Shown: positions 1-9,762, counted from the first letter of the stretch. The stretch is 64,000 bases of DNA from Desulfobulbaceae bacterium UBA2273 (GCA_002347095.1 DDWZ01000028.1:130163-194162), one strand, 5' to 3'. Numbers and translations: made by a program. Notes: generated by a model not told the origin, from the letters alone.

Positions 1-321
1 CAGGTGCGCTGGTATGGAACGCACGGCGAACAGTTTCACCCCAAGCTGACCATGATTTCCCTGCCCGAAGAGACAGTGCTCATCGGCGGCTCGGCAAATC
101 TCACCCGGCGCAATCTCGACGACCTGAACCTGGAGTCCTGCCTTGAGGTGACGGCCCCCGCGGATTCGCGGGTGATCCGCTCGGCAACCGGGTATTTCGA
201 GCGGATGTGGCGAAATGACGGCGGGGACTATTCCCTTGATTTTGCCAAGTTTTCAGAGGATTCGTCGTTTCGCTACGCCCTGTACCGTTTTCAGGAGTGG
301 AGCGGGATGTCGACATTTTAA
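1..321 (+). CDS. Phospholipase D-like protein, C-terminal fragment
   Basis: The reading frame is open from the first base, so the gene starts outside the window; the GTG at position 4 is probably internal. The fragment (about 106 residues) holds an HxK motif (FHPKL) followed about 15 residues later by GGSANLTRRN, which matches the second half of an HKD phospholipase D/nuclease active site. Such proteins hydrolyse phosphodiesters in lipids or nucleic acids; substrate and location cannot be judged from this piece. It ends 111 bp before the next gene on the same strand. Confidence 0.75.
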   Translation, partial: QVRWYGTHGEQFHPKLTMISLPEETVLIGGSANLTRRNLDDLNLESCLEVTAPADSRVIRSATGYFERMWRNDGGDYSLDFAKFSEDSSFRYALYRFQEWSGMSTF

Positions 322-432
322 CCGCACACTGGCGGGGCGACTTGTGCTACAATAAAAAAAATGCGATGAACCAAGGGGATACTCAGGGCTGGGAGGCTAG
401 AATGCTCGGCCAATACGGCTTTGGGGGCGACC

Positions 433-2865
433 ATGAATGAAAAGATTCTGGTAGTGGACAACCAGCCGCTGATGCTCCGGCTCATGAGCAATTTTTTGGG
501 CAAAAAAGGCTATGAGGTCAAAACCGCGCCTGACAGCATGACAGCCCTTGCCGTGCTTGCTGATTTTGTTCCGGACGTCATGTTCGTGGATATGGTGATG
601 CCGCATATCAGCGGCGACAAACTGTGCCGGATCGTGCGCTCCATGCCGGAGTTGAAAAACGTCTGTATCATCATTCTCTCCGCCATTGCCGCGGAAGAAA
701 ACATCGACTGCGCTTCGTTCGGCGCCAATGCCTGCATCGCCAAGGGACCTTTTCGCGACATCGAGCAGCACATTTCCCGGTTGCTCGCCGCCCGCGACAA
801 CAAGGAAGATCTGTTATCTTCAGGGATTGTCGGGCTTGAAAGCATTTACCAGCGGGAGATCACCAAGGAGCTGCTGAGTTCGAGGAAACACTTCGAGGTT
901 GTTCTTGGCAATATCAGCGAAGGGATCGTCGAGTGCACCGGCGAGGGGCGGATTGTGTATGTCAATGCCGCCGGCGCTGCCATCCTTGGCGCCCGGGAAG
1001 AAAAAATCCTGGCCGCTGATTTTTTCGATTTTTTTGCGGAAAGCATGCGGCAGGAAGTGGCACATGCTTTTGCCGGACTCGGCGAGCATCCCATTGCCCT
1101 GGGCGAGGAAACAGTCCTGCTACTGAAAGGGCGGCGGGTTGCCCTGATCGTGCTGCCTATTGTCGATGCCGGCCAGCGAACGGCCATTGTGATCATCCAG
1201 GATATCACCGCGCGCAAAGCCGCGGAAGAGAAGCTTGAGAGCTATCGTGACCATCTGGAAAAAATGGTGGTGGCGCGCACGGCGGAGCTTTCCCAAAAAA
1301 ACGAGCAGCTCCGCGCGGAGATCCGGGAACGCCACTCCGCCGAGGAACGGATGGGAGAGGCCCAGCGGGAGTGGGAGCGGACCTTCGATGCGGTGGACGA
1401 CATCGTTACCTTGCAGGATGCTTCTTTGCGCCTGACCAGGGTTAACAAGGCGACGTGCCGGATTTTGCGTAAAACAGAGGCGGAACTGGTTGGCCGTTAT
1501 TGTTATGAGGTGTTCCGGGGGGCAACCGAACCCTGTCAGGGTTGCTGGGCACATTGTGCCTCTCCGGCCCGCAAGTCTTACACTCAGGAGATTTTGCATC
1601 CGGATTTGGGCAAGACCTTTCTGCTCACCGCCACTCCGGTTATGGACGACCAGGGGAGGATGAGCGGCGTTACCCATTTTGCCAAGGACATCAGCGAACA
1701 GAAAAAACTGGAGTTCCAGCTCATGCAGGCCCAGAAGATGGAGGCCATCGGCACCCTTGCCGGCGGCATTGCCCATGATTTCAACAATATCCTTGCCGCG
1801 GTCGTTGGATACACGGAGCTGGCCATGCTGGATCTGCAAGAGAATATGCCCGTGTATGCCAAGCTTGAGGAAGTGACCAGGGCAGGCAAGCGGGCCAGGG
1901 ATCTGGTGGCGCAGATCCTTACCTTCAGCAGGCACAGCGAGGCAAAGCGGGAACCCCTTGAGTTGCGCAGCATAGTCAAGGAGGCCATGAAGCTGCTCAG
2001 AGCCTCCCTGCCCAGCACCATCGAAATGAAGCAGGAAATAAGCGACCAGCCCTGTTGGGCCTTGGCTGACCCGGTGCAGATCCATCAGGTGCTGATGAAC
2101 CTCTGTATCAATGCCTCCCAGGCCATGCGCGGCCGGGGGGGAATTCTTCTGGTTACCCTTGCGCCCGAGGAAATTGACGAGCCCCGCGCCGCGTTGAATC
2201 CGGATCTTCGGCCAGGCCTCTCTGTGCATCTCGGGGTGCGGGATACCGGTCAGGGCATGGAGCAGGAGGTGGTGGAGCGGATCTTCGAGCCGTTTTTTAC
2301 CACCAAGCAAACCGGGGAAGGAACCGGGATGGGGCTTGCGGTGGTGCACGGGATCGTGAAAAGCCATAAGGGCGCCATTGAGGTTGCCAGCCAGCCGGGG
2401 CAGGGAACGGTTTTTGATCTCTATTTCCCCTGCATCACCGAAACCGGGGAGCTTGGAGAGAGCGGTGGTGATTCGCCCATGTCCCGCGGCACGGAACGCA
2501 TCCTGTTCGTGGATGATGAGCCTGCCCTGGCCGAATTGGGCAAGCAAGCGCTGGGCTCCTTGGGATACCAGGTTGAATCCCATGGCGACAGCCGGGAGGC
2601 CTGGGCGAGGTTTGTTGCCGCTCCGGACATCTTTGACCTGGTCATTACCGACCTGACCATGCCGGGGATGACCGGAGCCCAGCTTGCCGAAAAGATTCTG
2701 GCCTTGCGCCCCGCCATTCCGGTTATCCTTACCACGGGCTATAGCGATATCCTTACCGAGGAAGAAGCCCGGGAGTTGGGGGTGTATGAGTACCTGCTCA
2801 AACCCTTCAGCACCGCGAGACTGGCAGAGGCGGTGCGGCGAACGCTTGATGCCAATGGGCACTGA
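433..2865 (+). CDS. Hybrid sensor histidine kinase, REC-PAS-PAS-HisKA-HATPase-REC
   Basis: A soluble 810-residue hybrid kinase. Domains in order: receiver (about 1-125, phospho-acceptor D53 in MFVDMVMP), PAS (about 155-265), a coiled coil, a second PAS (about 305-430), HisKA with H448 in GGIAHDFNN, HATPase (about 545-660) and a C-terminal receiver with D740 in VITDLTMP. The first receiver reads VVDNQP where two acidic residues are usual, so its metal pocket may be weak. No membrane segment is seen, so it probably senses an intracellular cue through the PAS domains. ATG 433 is preferred to an in-frame TTG at 421. The next kinase overlaps its stop, suggesting one operon. Confidence 0.9.
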   Translation: MNEKILVVDNQPLMLRLMSNFLGKKGYEVKTAPDSMTALAVLADFVPDVMFVDMVMPHISGDKLCRIVRSMPELKNVCIIILSAIAAEENIDCASFGANACIAKGPFRDIEQHISRLLAARDNKEDLLSSGIVGLESIYQREITKELLSSRKHFEVVLGNISEGIVECTGEGRIVYVNAAGAAILGAREEKILAADFFDFFAESMRQEVAHAFAGLGEHPIALGEETVLLLKGRRVALIVLPIVDAGQRTAIVIIQDITARKAAEEKLESYRDHLEKMVVARTAELSQKNEQLRAEIRERHSAEERMGEAQREWERTFDAVDDIVTLQDASLRLTRVNKATCRILRKTEAELVGRYCYEVFRGATEPCQGCWAHCASPARKSYTQEILHPDLGKTFLLTATPVMDDQGRMSGVTHFAKDISEQKKLEFQLMQAQKMEAIGTLAGGIAHDFNNILAAVVGYTELAMLDLQENMPVYAKLEEVTRAGKRARDLVAQILTFSRHSEAKREPLELRSIVKEAMKLLRASLPSTIEMKQEISDQPCWALADPVQIHQVLMNLCINASQAMRGRGGILLVTLAPEEIDEPRAALNPDLRPGLSVHLGVRDTGQGMEQEVVERIFEPFFTTKQTGEGTGMGLAVVHGIVKSHKGAIEVASQPGQGTVFDLYFPCITETGELGESGGDSPMSRGTERILFVDDEPALAELGKQALGSLGYQVESHGDSREAWARFVAAPDIFDLVITDLTMPGMTGAQLAEKILALRPAIPVILTTGYSDILTEEEARELGVYEYLLKPFSTARLAEAVRRTLDANGH

Positions 2866-4672
2866 GCCTACTCTCCCGAAAGTCTTTTCCCGGCGGATGC
2901 GCAAAAGCCTCCTGAATATCCTGGCTTTTTTGGGAGGGGCTGTGCTGCTTTCCCTCGTTACCCTCTTCTATCCGGGGCGGTTGAACGCTGCTTTCCCCGT
3001 GGAGACCAGCCTCGTGCTGCTGTCCGGCGGGCTCGGCGGGGTATTCACGCTCCGCTGGTTTGTGCAGCGGAGGAAAAGCAGGGAGCGCGAGGCCAATCTC
3101 CTCATGGTTGTGCGGACCATGCGCCGGATACATCTGCGGCTGGCCGAGAGAAAAAGCCGAGACGAATTACTCCAGGGCATCTGCCGGATCCTGGTGGAAG
3201 AGGGGCATTATTTCAGTGCCTGGCTGGCCCTGATAGACAGGGAGGGAAATCTGATTCGTTGCGCCGAAAACGGTCTGGGCGAACGGTTTTTCCGGGTGCG
3301 CCAGGGCATGGAGCAGGGGCTTTTCCCGGAGTGCGCGAAAAAAGCCCTGTCCGGAGAAAGATTGGTGCTGAGCGATTCGGCAAGCCGTTGCGCGGGCTGT
3401 CTTCTTCCGGAAAGCGATGCGGCCGGGGTTTGCTGTACCGCCAGGTTGAGCCACCGCGACCAGTTCTACGGCCTGTTAAGCGTTTCCTTTTCCGCGGCCC
3501 GCAAGCACAACCTTGAAGAACGGATGCTCTTTGCGGAAATCGCCCGGGATGTGGGGCAGACTCTGCATCTTTTGGAGCTTGAGGAGCAGCGGGCCGTTAC
3601 CGAAAACAGGTTCAGGGAGCTGGTGGAAAATTCACTGGCCGGGATTCTTCTGATTCAGGACAACGCGATCATCTATCGCAACCCGGAGCAGAAAAGACTT
3701 TTTGGGCCTCTCCCCGCCGGGTTCCGGCCGAACGCCTTTGTCGGGGTGCACCCCGACGATCGGGAAAAGGTGGAGGCGGCCTATGGCAGAGTCAGCCGCG
3801 GGGAAGCAGCCTCGGTGGATCTTGACTTCCGGTTTTATCCACAGCGGAAGGGCGACGAACTCCAGGCCATGAAATGGGTGTTCTGCCGGGCCAGCAGGAT
3901 TGAGTATAATGGCAGGGAAACAGTGCTGGTCAGCATGATCGACATCACCCGAAACCGGGAGCTGGAACAGATTATCCGGGTTCAGGACAAGATGTCTTCC
4001 CTTGGGCGCGTGGCCGCGGGCATTGCCCATGAGATCCGCAACCCCTTGTCCGGCATCAATATCTATCTCGACACCCTGGTAAAGATGTATGAGCGCGGGA
4101 CCAATCTGGAAACGGTGGGCGAGATTCTTGCCCAGATGAAGGTTGCTTCCGGAAAAATAGAATCGGTGATCCGGCGGGTCATGGATTTTTCAAAGCCCGG
4201 GCAGCCGCGGCTGGCGATGGTTGATGTCAATCTGCCGGTGGAAAACGCTCTGGCTCTCTGCGCCGCTGCCTTGCGGAGGGACAGGGTGGAGCTGCAGAAG
4301 GAGCTGGCCTGCGATTTGCCGCGCTGCCGGGTTGATGCCGGCCTGATTGAACAGGTTGTGCTCAATCTGCTGACCAATGCGGCAGAGGCCCTGCGTCAGG
4401 CCGAGAACAAGAAGATATCGGTGCGGACCGCTCTCGAAAAGAAAGCGGTGGTGATCCGGGTGGCTGATTCGGGGCCGGGTATCCAGGAAGGTCTTCGGGA
4501 GAAGATTTTTGATCCGTTTTACACGACCAAGAGTGACGGGACCGGCATCGGTCTTAGTCTGTGCCAGCGGATCATCACCGACCATCAGGGCACGCTGACC
4601 GTGGAGGAAAGCGCTTGGGGCGGCGCTGAATTCGTCATTGCCCTGGCGGCTGAACCGGAGCAGGTGGGATGA
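2855..4672 (+). CDS. Membrane sensor histidine kinase, GAF-PAS-HisKA-HATPase
   Basis: About 605 residues. Two hydrophobic segments near the N-terminus (about 20-40 and 52-72) are followed by a GAF-like region (about 95-245), a PAS domain (about 260-380), HisKA with H392 in GIAHEIRNPLSG (an NtrB/ZraS-like H box) and an HATPase with the glycine-rich box DGTGIGL. The start is uncertain: ATG 2855 overlaps the stop of the upstream kinase by 11 bp, and ATG 2897 would also keep both membrane segments. Just downstream lies a single-domain response regulator, its likely partner. The stimulus is unknown. Confidence 0.85.
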   Translation: MGTEPTLPKVFSRRMRKSLLNILAFLGGAVLLSLVTLFYPGRLNAAFPVETSLVLLSGGLGGVFTLRWFVQRRKSREREANLLMVVRTMRRIHLRLAERKSRDELLQGICRILVEEGHYFSAWLALIDREGNLIRCAENGLGERFFRVRQGMEQGLFPECAKKALSGERLVLSDSASRCAGCLLPESDAAGVCCTARLSHRDQFYGLLSVSFSAARKHNLEERMLFAEIARDVGQTLHLLELEEQRAVTENRFRELVENSLAGILLIQDNAIIYRNPEQKRLFGPLPAGFRPNAFVGVHPDDREKVEAAYGRVSRGEAASVDLDFRFYPQRKGDELQAMKWVFCRASRIEYNGRETVLVSMIDITRNRELEQIIRVQDKMSSLGRVAAGIAHEIRNPLSGINIYLDTLVKMYERGTNLETVGEILAQMKVASGKIESVIRRVMDFSKPGQPRLAMVDVNLPVENALALCAAALRRDRVELQKELACDLPRCRVDAGLIEQVVLNLLTNAAEALRQAENKKISVRTALEKKAVVIRVADSGPGIQEGLREKIFDPFYTTKSDGTGIGLSLCQRIITDHQGTLTVEESAWGGAEFVIALAAEPEQVG

Positions 4673-4691
4673 ACTCCCGGAGGAGGGCGGT

Positions 4692-5111
4692 ATGGATCTG
4701 TTCGCGCGATTGCAGGGGATGAAGGTGTTGCTGGTTGAGGATGAACCGCTGATCAGGGATTCCTTGCAGCGCTTCTTCGCCAATGAGGAGTGCACGATCA
4801 TGGCGGCGGAAACAGGGGAGGATGCCCTGGAGATCATCAAGGGCAACACCTGCGATATCGTCATCATCGATTACCGTCTGCCCGGCATGGACGGCCTTGA
4901 GTTTTTAAAACGGGCCCAGCGTCTCAATGCCCGGTTCAAGAAAATCCTGATCACCGCCTACATGACCGAGCCGGTGATTGCCGAGGCCTTCCGTCTCGGA
5001 GTGCATGAGTTCATCGAAAAACCCTTTGCCATGGAAGATCTGGAGGAAGTCCTTGTCCGGATCCTTGAGAAAAAAAAACGAACCAACGGGCGAGGCCCGG
5101 TCAAAACTTAG
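4692..5111 (+). CDS. Single-domain response regulator (CheY-like)
   Basis: A 139-residue protein made only of a receiver domain: acidic pocket VEDEP, phospho-acceptor D60 in DIVIIDYRLPG, and the conserved lysine in EFIEKPF. There is no DNA-binding or enzymatic output domain, so it must act by protein contact or phosphotransfer. ATG 4692 is preceded by a clear AGGAGG, which rules out longer in-frame starts inside the upstream kinase. It lies 19 bp after the GAF-PAS kinase and 37 bp before the small heat-shock gene, so it may link the two kinases to a stress output. Confidence 0.85.
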   Translation: MDLFARLQGMKVLLVEDEPLIRDSLQRFFANEECTIMAAETGEDALEIIKGNTCDIVIIDYRLPGMDGLEFLKRAQRLNARFKKILITAYMTEPVIAEAFRLGVHEFIEKPFAMEDLEEVLVRILEKKKRTNGRGPVKT

Positions 5112-5148
5112 CAAAGTCCGGGGGGGACTTGATCACAGGAGGTGCGGT

Positions 5149-5601
5149 ATGAAGGAAGTTATCCCAAGGAAGCCGTTTTCAGAGCTCAGCACCGTGCGCA
5201 ACGAGATGGACCGGCTGTGGAACCGGTTTCTGGATGATTGGCCATTGCCCACCATGTTCACCAAGGGGTGGGCGCCGATGGCCGACATCTCGGAAACCAA
5301 GGACAAGCTGGTCGTCAAGGCCGAGTTGCCGGGACTTGACCCGGAAGACATCAAGCTGAGTCTCTCCGGCAACCTGTTGACCATTGAGGGCGAGAAGAAA
5401 AAAGAAAAAGAGGAAAAAGACGAGCACCATTACTATCTGGAGCGCTACAGCGGGGCGTTTCACCGATCGTTCCGCCTGCCGGTGGAGGTGCACGAGGACA
5501 AGATTGAGGCCAAATTCGACAAGGGCGTGCTCACCATCACCCTGCCCAAGACGGCAACGAGCAAAAAAAAGGAAATCAAGATCGCCAAGGCGAAATCATA
5601 A
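5149..5601 (+). CDS. Small heat-shock protein, Hsp20/alpha-crystallin family
   Basis: A 150-residue ATP-independent holdase chaperone that binds unfolding proteins. The alpha-crystallin domain runs from about residue 42 to 140, with the family pattern AELPGLDPEDIKLSL and the C-terminal GVLTITLPK strand; a charged lysine/glutamate loop lies mid-domain. The tail carries an IxI-type anchor (EIKIAK) used for oligomer assembly. ATG 5149 follows AGGAGG at good spacing. It is the last gene of the kinase/regulator run and may be part of its output. Confidence 0.93.
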   Translation: MKEVIPRKPFSELSTVRNEMDRLWNRFLDDWPLPTMFTKGWAPMADISETKDKLVVKAELPGLDPEDIKLSLSGNLLTIEGEKKKEKEEKDEHHYYLERYSGAFHRSFRLPVEVHEDKIEAKFDKGVLTITLPKTATSKKKEIKIAKAKS

Positions 5602-5683
5602 AAAAAATCCCCCCTGGGTTTTGCCTGGCCTTTCCTGACTCTTCCCGCCCCTGTCGCAACGGTGCCACCGCGGCGGGGGCGTC

Positions 5684-7561
5684 CTATTCCGGACGGAGCC
5701 CCGTTGCTTTCAGGCCCGAGGCATTCTTGAGGTTGGCGCCCTTGAGGTTGGCATTGCTCAGGTCTGCCTTGTAGAAATCAGCCTCTTCCAGATTGGCATT
5801 TTCCAGATTGGCTCCGGAAAGATTGGCGCCCTTGAGGTTGGCCCCTTCCAGATCGGCGTCACGCAGGTTGGCGCCGGAGAGATTGGCGCGTTCAAGAAAG
5901 GCCCCTTGCAGTTTTTTTCCGGAAAGATCCTGGCCGGCAAGGTTGCATTCCACGCAGCGGTTGACTTGCAGGAGTTTCTCCAGATCAGTGGGCTTGGCGG
6001 GTGCCGGCGGCGGTATCGGTTCCGGTGTCGCGGCCAGGGCCGGAGGGCTTGGCGGAGCCGGAGGAGCAATGGGCGGGGCGGCGACGCTTGCCGCGGCGGG
6101 CATGGCCTCTGCCGGGGCAGCCTTGGCAACCGCCGGAGATACTGGATCAGCGGCCGGCGCGCTGGGCAGGGGGGCGGCCGCGGCGGAGATCTCTTCCGCG
6201 TCCTTGGCCGGGAGCGGGCTGGGTGTTGGGGCGACGCCATCCTCGGCGATTTCGTTCTCCTGCTCGGAAGTGCCCATGGGAGTCGTTGTTTGCATCGCCG
6301 GAAAAGAGGGCGCCCACAGGGTTTCCCCCTGTCTCCGGTCCCGTTCCCGCGGGTCTTTTCTCTTGGGCGCGGAAATGGTTTTGTCACGGTACTGGGCGAG
6401 GAATGCATCGATATCCTCTTTGGTGCCCTGCTGCCGATCTTTTTCCAGAATCGTCCCCATCAGGTACGCCCCCTCAAAATCCGCGCCGGTCAGAATTGCC
6501 CCAGTGAGGTCTGCCTTGTAGAGATCGGCTCCGGCCAGGTTGGCTCCGGTGAGATTGGCCTGAGTGAGCTGTGCCTCTGCCAGGTCCGCCGTCTTGAGGC
6601 TGGCGCCTTGCAGGTTGGCACCGCTGAGGTTGGCGCCGGCCAGATTGGCCCGATTTAGGTTGAGCCCGACCAGATCGGCGCCGGCCAAGTCGCAGCCCGG
6701 GCAACCGTTTTGTGCAATCAGGCGTTCAATCTCGGGGCTGGCGCCCAGGGGGATGGGCACCGGAACCGCCGGTTTTTGCGGAACCCTCACCCGCGCAGGT
6801 TGCGGGGCAGGTGGGGCAACGGGTTTCGCCGCGGGTGCCTCCGGTGGCGGTTCGGGCAGGACGGCGGGTGCCGATCTTGGTGAATCTGTCCGCGGTGTTT
6901 TCGCTTCCGGGAGCGGAAGTTCCGCCGGAACTGGGGCGGGGTTCGTTGCGGGGGGTGGTTCCGGTTGGGAAGCTGCTGCCGGTTTGGCCGGGACGGACTG
7001 CGGAGGAGGTGTCTGCGCCTCTGTGTTTGCTTGGGGAGGGGACACGGGCGTGGCCGGTTCACCATTGCCCTGGAGCGGAGGAGTCACGGCAACCGGTGGC
7101 GGCAGGGGCTTTTCCGGTTCCTTCCGGGCATTTTCCGGGGGGGTGTAGGTGTTGCCCTCAAGGATTGCCCGCTCATGGTTGCTGTTGGCCAGGGAGGCGT
7201 TTTTAAGGTTGGCCCCTGAGAGAAAAGCGCCGGTGAGGTCAGCCTTGTAGAGGTCAGCTTCCTCCAGGCTGGCGTCGGTCAGGTTTGCCCCGGTGAGATC
7301 AACCGCCTTGAGGTTTGCGCCCTCCAGGTCGGCCTTCTCCAGATTTGCCCTGGAGAGATTGGCCCGTTCCAGAAGGGCGCCGGCAAGCTTTGCCCGGCGC
7401 AGATCAGCGCCGGAGAGATCGCATTCCACACAGCGGTTGGTGGTTTTCAGGGTCTCAAGGTCTTTTTCGTTGTAGGCCGCGGCTTGGCGGGGTGAGGCAG
7501 TCAAGCAAAGAGAGCAGAACAACAGGGCGGCCGCAGGTGTTTTTCTGTTTGAATGTGCCAA
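5684..7561 (-). CDS. Secreted pentapeptide-repeat protein with three CxxC-headed blocks
   Basis: A 625-residue protein with an N-terminal signal peptide (hydrophobic core [11 protein letters not shown]). Three pentapeptide-repeat blocks (A[D/N]LxxAxL units) lie at about 44-135, 285-385 and 540-620, each forming a right-handed beta-helix in known family members. Every block opens with the same cap: a short helix, then CVECDL, CPGCDL or CVECNL. The blocks are joined by long Pro/Ala-rich linkers of about 150 residues, which look disordered. The paired cysteines could form disulfides or bind metal or heme in the periplasm; this is inference. It is convergent with the Hsp20 gene. Function unknown. 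Confidence 0.85.
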   Translation of the reverse strand: MAHSNRKTPAAALLFCSLCLTASPRQAAAYNEKDLETLKTTNRCVECDLSGADLRRAKLAGALLERANLSRANLEKADLEGANLKAVDLTGANLTDASLEEADLYKADLTGAFLSGANLKNASLANSNHERAILEGNTYTPPENARKEPEKPLPPPVAVTPPLQGNGEPATPVSPPQANTEAQTPPPQSVPAKPAAASQPEPPPATNPAPVPAELPLPEAKTPRTDSPRSAPAVLPEPPPEAPAAKPVAPPAPQPARVRVPQKPAVPVPIPLGASPEIERLIAQNGCPGCDLAGADLVGLNLNRANLAGANLSGANLQGASLKTADLAEAQLTQANLTGANLAGADLYKADLTGAILTGADFEGAYLMGTILEKDRQQGTKEDIDAFLAQYRDKTISAPKRKDPRERDRRQGETLWAPSFPAMQTTTPMGTSEQENEIAEDGVAPTPSPLPAKDAEEISAAAAPLPSAPAADPVSPAVAKAAPAEAMPAAASVAAPPIAPPAPPSPPALAATPEPIPPPAPAKPTDLEKLLQVNRCVECNLAGQDLSGKKLQGAFLERANLSGANLRDADLEGANLKGANLSGANLENANLEEADFYKADLSNANLKGANLKNASGLKATGLRPE

Positions 7562-7918
7562 CGTTTTGTGATCCCCCGGCCATCTTCATGATGGCGCAAT
7601 GTGTGCTTGCTGGGCCAGATAACTGATTCGGAGGTGGAGCCGTGAGCCACGCTTTGCCCGAAACCGTAAGTGATTGCAGAGCGCCCTGTGATTGCTTGCC
7701 CAGCCAGATTCTGATTACAACCCAGGGCCGGACTTTGTCAAGTCAAGATGCGGCTTCCTGGTGTCCGGAGGGGAACTGTTGGCAGCGTATTTGCCGCTGA
7801 GCGCGTATTTTTTTCCTGCCGGGCATGGATTTTTCGAGCAATCGGATGGTAAATTTGGTAGATAGGTGTTTCTTTTGATGTCTGAAATTTTTCACCAAAA
7901 CAACGGGTTAGAGATACT
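7562..7918. other. Intergenic leader between pentapeptide gene and metF
   Basis: This 357-bp gap separates divergent genes and must hold both promoters. It has short inverted repeats around 7630-7660 (GTGG pairing with CCAC) and an AT-rich stretch at 7850-7915 just before metF. I compared it by eye with SAM, SAH, cobalamin and tetrahydrofolate riboswitch cores, the likely candidates before metF, and found no convincing match. No open frame with a ribosome site was seen. Confidence 0.4.
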
Positions 7919-8809
7919 ATGCTGGTAAAGGACATTCTCGACAATAACAGGTTTTCCTTCAGTTTTGAATTTTTCCCGCCCAAGGATGAGCCGGGCTGGG
8001 AAAATCTTTTTGCCAACATCTCCGACCTGATGCCCTTAAAGCCCGCCTATGTCAGCGTGACATACGGGGCGGGCGGTTCGACCCGGGATCGCACCCACAA
8101 GCTGATCGTCAGGATCCAGCAGGAAACCAACCTCACCGTTGTCTCCCATCTCACCTGCGTTGGCTCAAACCGGGCGGAAACCGGAGAGATACTCCGCAAT
8201 TATGCGGCAAGCGGGGTGGAGAATATCCTGGCCTTGCGCGGCGATCCTCCCAAGGGGCAGACCGATTTCGTCCATCCCCCGGACGGCTTTGCCCATGCCG
8301 CCGATCTGGTCGCCTTCATCAAAAAGAACTTCCCGCATATGGGCGTCGGCGTCGCCGGCTTTCCGGAGGGACATCCCGCCACCCCCAACCGGCTGCTGGA
8401 GATGGACTATCTCAAGGCCAAGGTTGACGCCGGGGCGGACTATATCGTGACCCAACTCTTCTTCGACAATCGCGATTTTTATGATTTTCGCGACCGTTGC
8501 GCCTTGGCCGGCATAACGGTGCCCATCATTGCCGGGCTCATGCCCATCACCACCAAGAACGGCATGGTGCGCATGGCCGAGCTTGCCGCCGGGGCCAGGA
8601 TTCCGGCCGCCTTGCTGCGTGCGCTGGATCGGGCCAGAAGCGATGAGCAGGTGGAAAAGGTCGGGGTGCACTGGGCCACCGAGCAGGTCCGCGATCTGCT
8701 GGACAACGAGGTGCGGGGCATTCATTTTTACACCCTGAACCATTCCCGCCAGGCCCTGGATATCTACCAGGCCCTCGGCGTGGAGGATTCCATCCAACTG
8801 GGCGCGTGA
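7919..8809 (+). CDS. metF: 5,10-methylenetetrahydrofolate reductase
   Basis: This 296-residue flavoprotein reduces methylene-tetrahydrofolate to methyl-tetrahydrofolate, supplying methyl groups for methionine synthesis; in anaerobes it can also serve the methyl branch of the Wood-Ljungdahl pathway. Family signatures are visible: FSFEFFPPKDE at the N-terminus (catalytic glutamate), VSVTYGAGG, HLTCVG, NILALRGDPP and QLFFDN, in the usual order of the TIM barrel. Length matches bacterial MetF (about 290-300). The gene stands alone, with no acsE or metH beside it, so the sequence does not say which pathway it serves. Confidence 0.95.
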   Translation: MLVKDILDNNRFSFSFEFFPPKDEPGWENLFANISDLMPLKPAYVSVTYGAGGSTRDRTHKLIVRIQQETNLTVVSHLTCVGSNRAETGEILRNYAASGVENILALRGDPPKGQTDFVHPPDGFAHAADLVAFIKKNFPHMGVGVAGFPEGHPATPNRLLEMDYLKAKVDAGADYIVTQLFFDNRDFYDFRDRCALAGITVPIIAGLMPITTKNGMVRMAELAAGARIPAALLRALDRARSDEQVEKVGVHWATEQVRDLLDNEVRGIHFYTLNHSRQALDIYQALGVEDSIQLGA

Positions 8810-8819
8810 GCCGGGGCTT

Positions 8820-9047
8820 TCAGTCTTTGTCTGCCTGGGGCCGTGGGGTCCACCATTTGAAGATGCCGTAAACGGACAGCACCAGATAGACCGAGAAAAG
8901 AAACGCTTCGGCCAGCATGCCCTTGTGGGAAAAACTGACAATCCAGCCGAGATTGGCGATGGTCCAGATTATCCAGCCTGCCACATGTTTCTGCAGGTTG
9001 AAAAGGGTTCCCAGAATGCTGAGCCCGGTGAGAATCCATTCGAACAT
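8820..9047 (-). CDS. Small PnuC-like membrane protein
   Basis: A 75-residue protein with three predicted membrane segments and a polar tail (KWWTPRPQADKD). The pattern of segments and aromatic residues (GWIIWTIANLGW, then SVYLVLSVYGIFKWW) resembles one half of a PnuC/SWEET-type nicotinamide mononucleotide transporter, so it could act as an oligomer of short subunits; this is inference. ATG 9047 is chosen because AAGGA lies just upstream; an in-frame start at 9119 would add a charged, unlikely leader. It is convergent with metF, with 10 bp between the stops. Confidence 0.65.
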   Translation of the reverse strand: MFEWILTGLSILGTLFNLQKHVAGWIIWTIANLGWIVSFSHKGMLAEAFLFSVYLVLSVYGIFKWWTPRPQADKD

Positions 9048-9272
9048 GGCAAGTCCTTCATCGGCGGGGCGTTGCTTGTGCCGCGACGCTGCCGCTTTGG
9101 TTTTTTTGTTATGGGGCAAAGAGGAGTACGGCCCCAGCTTAAAGCCAAAGAGGGGCCTTAAGCAAGCATCAATCGTGAAAAAGGCGCGGAGCTGTGTTGT
9201 GTTTCGCGATAAATGACGTAATTTTATTGAGATAAAATCCCTCCCCGGGAGAAGACCACAAGGAGCAAAGGT

Positions 9273-9701
9273 ATGTCACAGGCTAAAAAAGGAGATAGCG
9301 TCAAGATCCATTATACCGGCACGCTGGAGGATGGGACGGTTTTTGATTCCTCCGCCGGGCGCGATCCCCTGGATTTCACCCTCGGCGGCGGTCAGGTGAT
9401 CGTGGGCTTTGAGGAGGCTGTTTTGGGAATGGCCATCGGCGACAAGAAAAAGGTCACCATTCCTTCCCATAAAGCCTATGGCGAAAAGAATGAGGAGCTG
9501 GTTATCGAGGTGCCTCGCACTCAGGTTCCCCCGGATCTCAACCCGGAAGTGGACCAGAAACTGCAGATGGGCGGACCCAACGGCGAACTGGTTGTGGTCA
9601 CGGTTGTGGCGGTAACGGACGAGGTTGTCGTTCTTGATGCCAACCCGCCCCTGGCAGGCAAGGACCTCATCTTTGATCTGGAACTGGTGGCTATTTCCTG
9701 A
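9273..9701 (+). CDS. FKBP-type peptidyl-prolyl isomerase, SlyD-like
   Basis: A 142-residue isomerase/chaperone. The FKBP fold begins at residue 5 ([18 protein letters not shown]) and is split by an insert-in-flap domain of about 60 residues (from about 70 to 130), the SlyD layout. The histidine-rich metal-binding tail of E. coli SlyD is absent, as in many short homologues. There is no signal peptide, so it acts in the cytoplasm. ATG 9273 follows AAGGAGC. A strong terminator follows at 9726-9762, so it is probably monocistronic. Confidence 0.93.
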   Translation: MSQAKKGDSVKIHYTGTLEDGTVFDSSAGRDPLDFTLGGGQVIVGFEEAVLGMAIGDKKKVTIPSHKAYGEKNEELVIEVPRTQVPPDLNPEVDQKLQMGGPNGELVVVTVVAVTDEVVVLDANPPLAGKDLIFDLELVAIS

Positions 9702-9725
9702 GCCGGGAAAAAGTGAATCGGTCCC

Positions 9726-9762
9726 ATGCCCTGGTAATCTTTTTTGCCGGGGCATTTTTTTT
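9726..9762 (+). terminator. Rho-independent terminator after the FKBP gene
   Basis: ATGCCCTGG (9726-9734) pairs with CCGGGGCAT (9747-9755), with one mismatch, and an eight-T run follows. It ends the FKBP transcript and separates it from the TRAP operon. Confidence 0.8.

Noticed and set aside
1120..2904. A 594-codon open frame on the minus strand
   Set aside because: It lies fully opposite the hybrid kinase, has no domain and low-complexity composition; it is a product of high GC.
5793..6658. Plus-strand open frames of 168-250 codons over the pentapeptide gene
   Set aside because: They are mirror images of the repetitive codons, rich in R, A and G, without ribosome sites.
6460..7400. Regular short repeats that might suggest a CRISPR array
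   Set aside because: They are 15-bp coding repeats of pentapeptides, without spacers or cas genes.
7620..7918. Possible riboswitch ahead of metF
   Set aside because: No SAM, SAH, cobalamin or tetrahydrofolate core could be matched by eye. A covariance-model search would decide.
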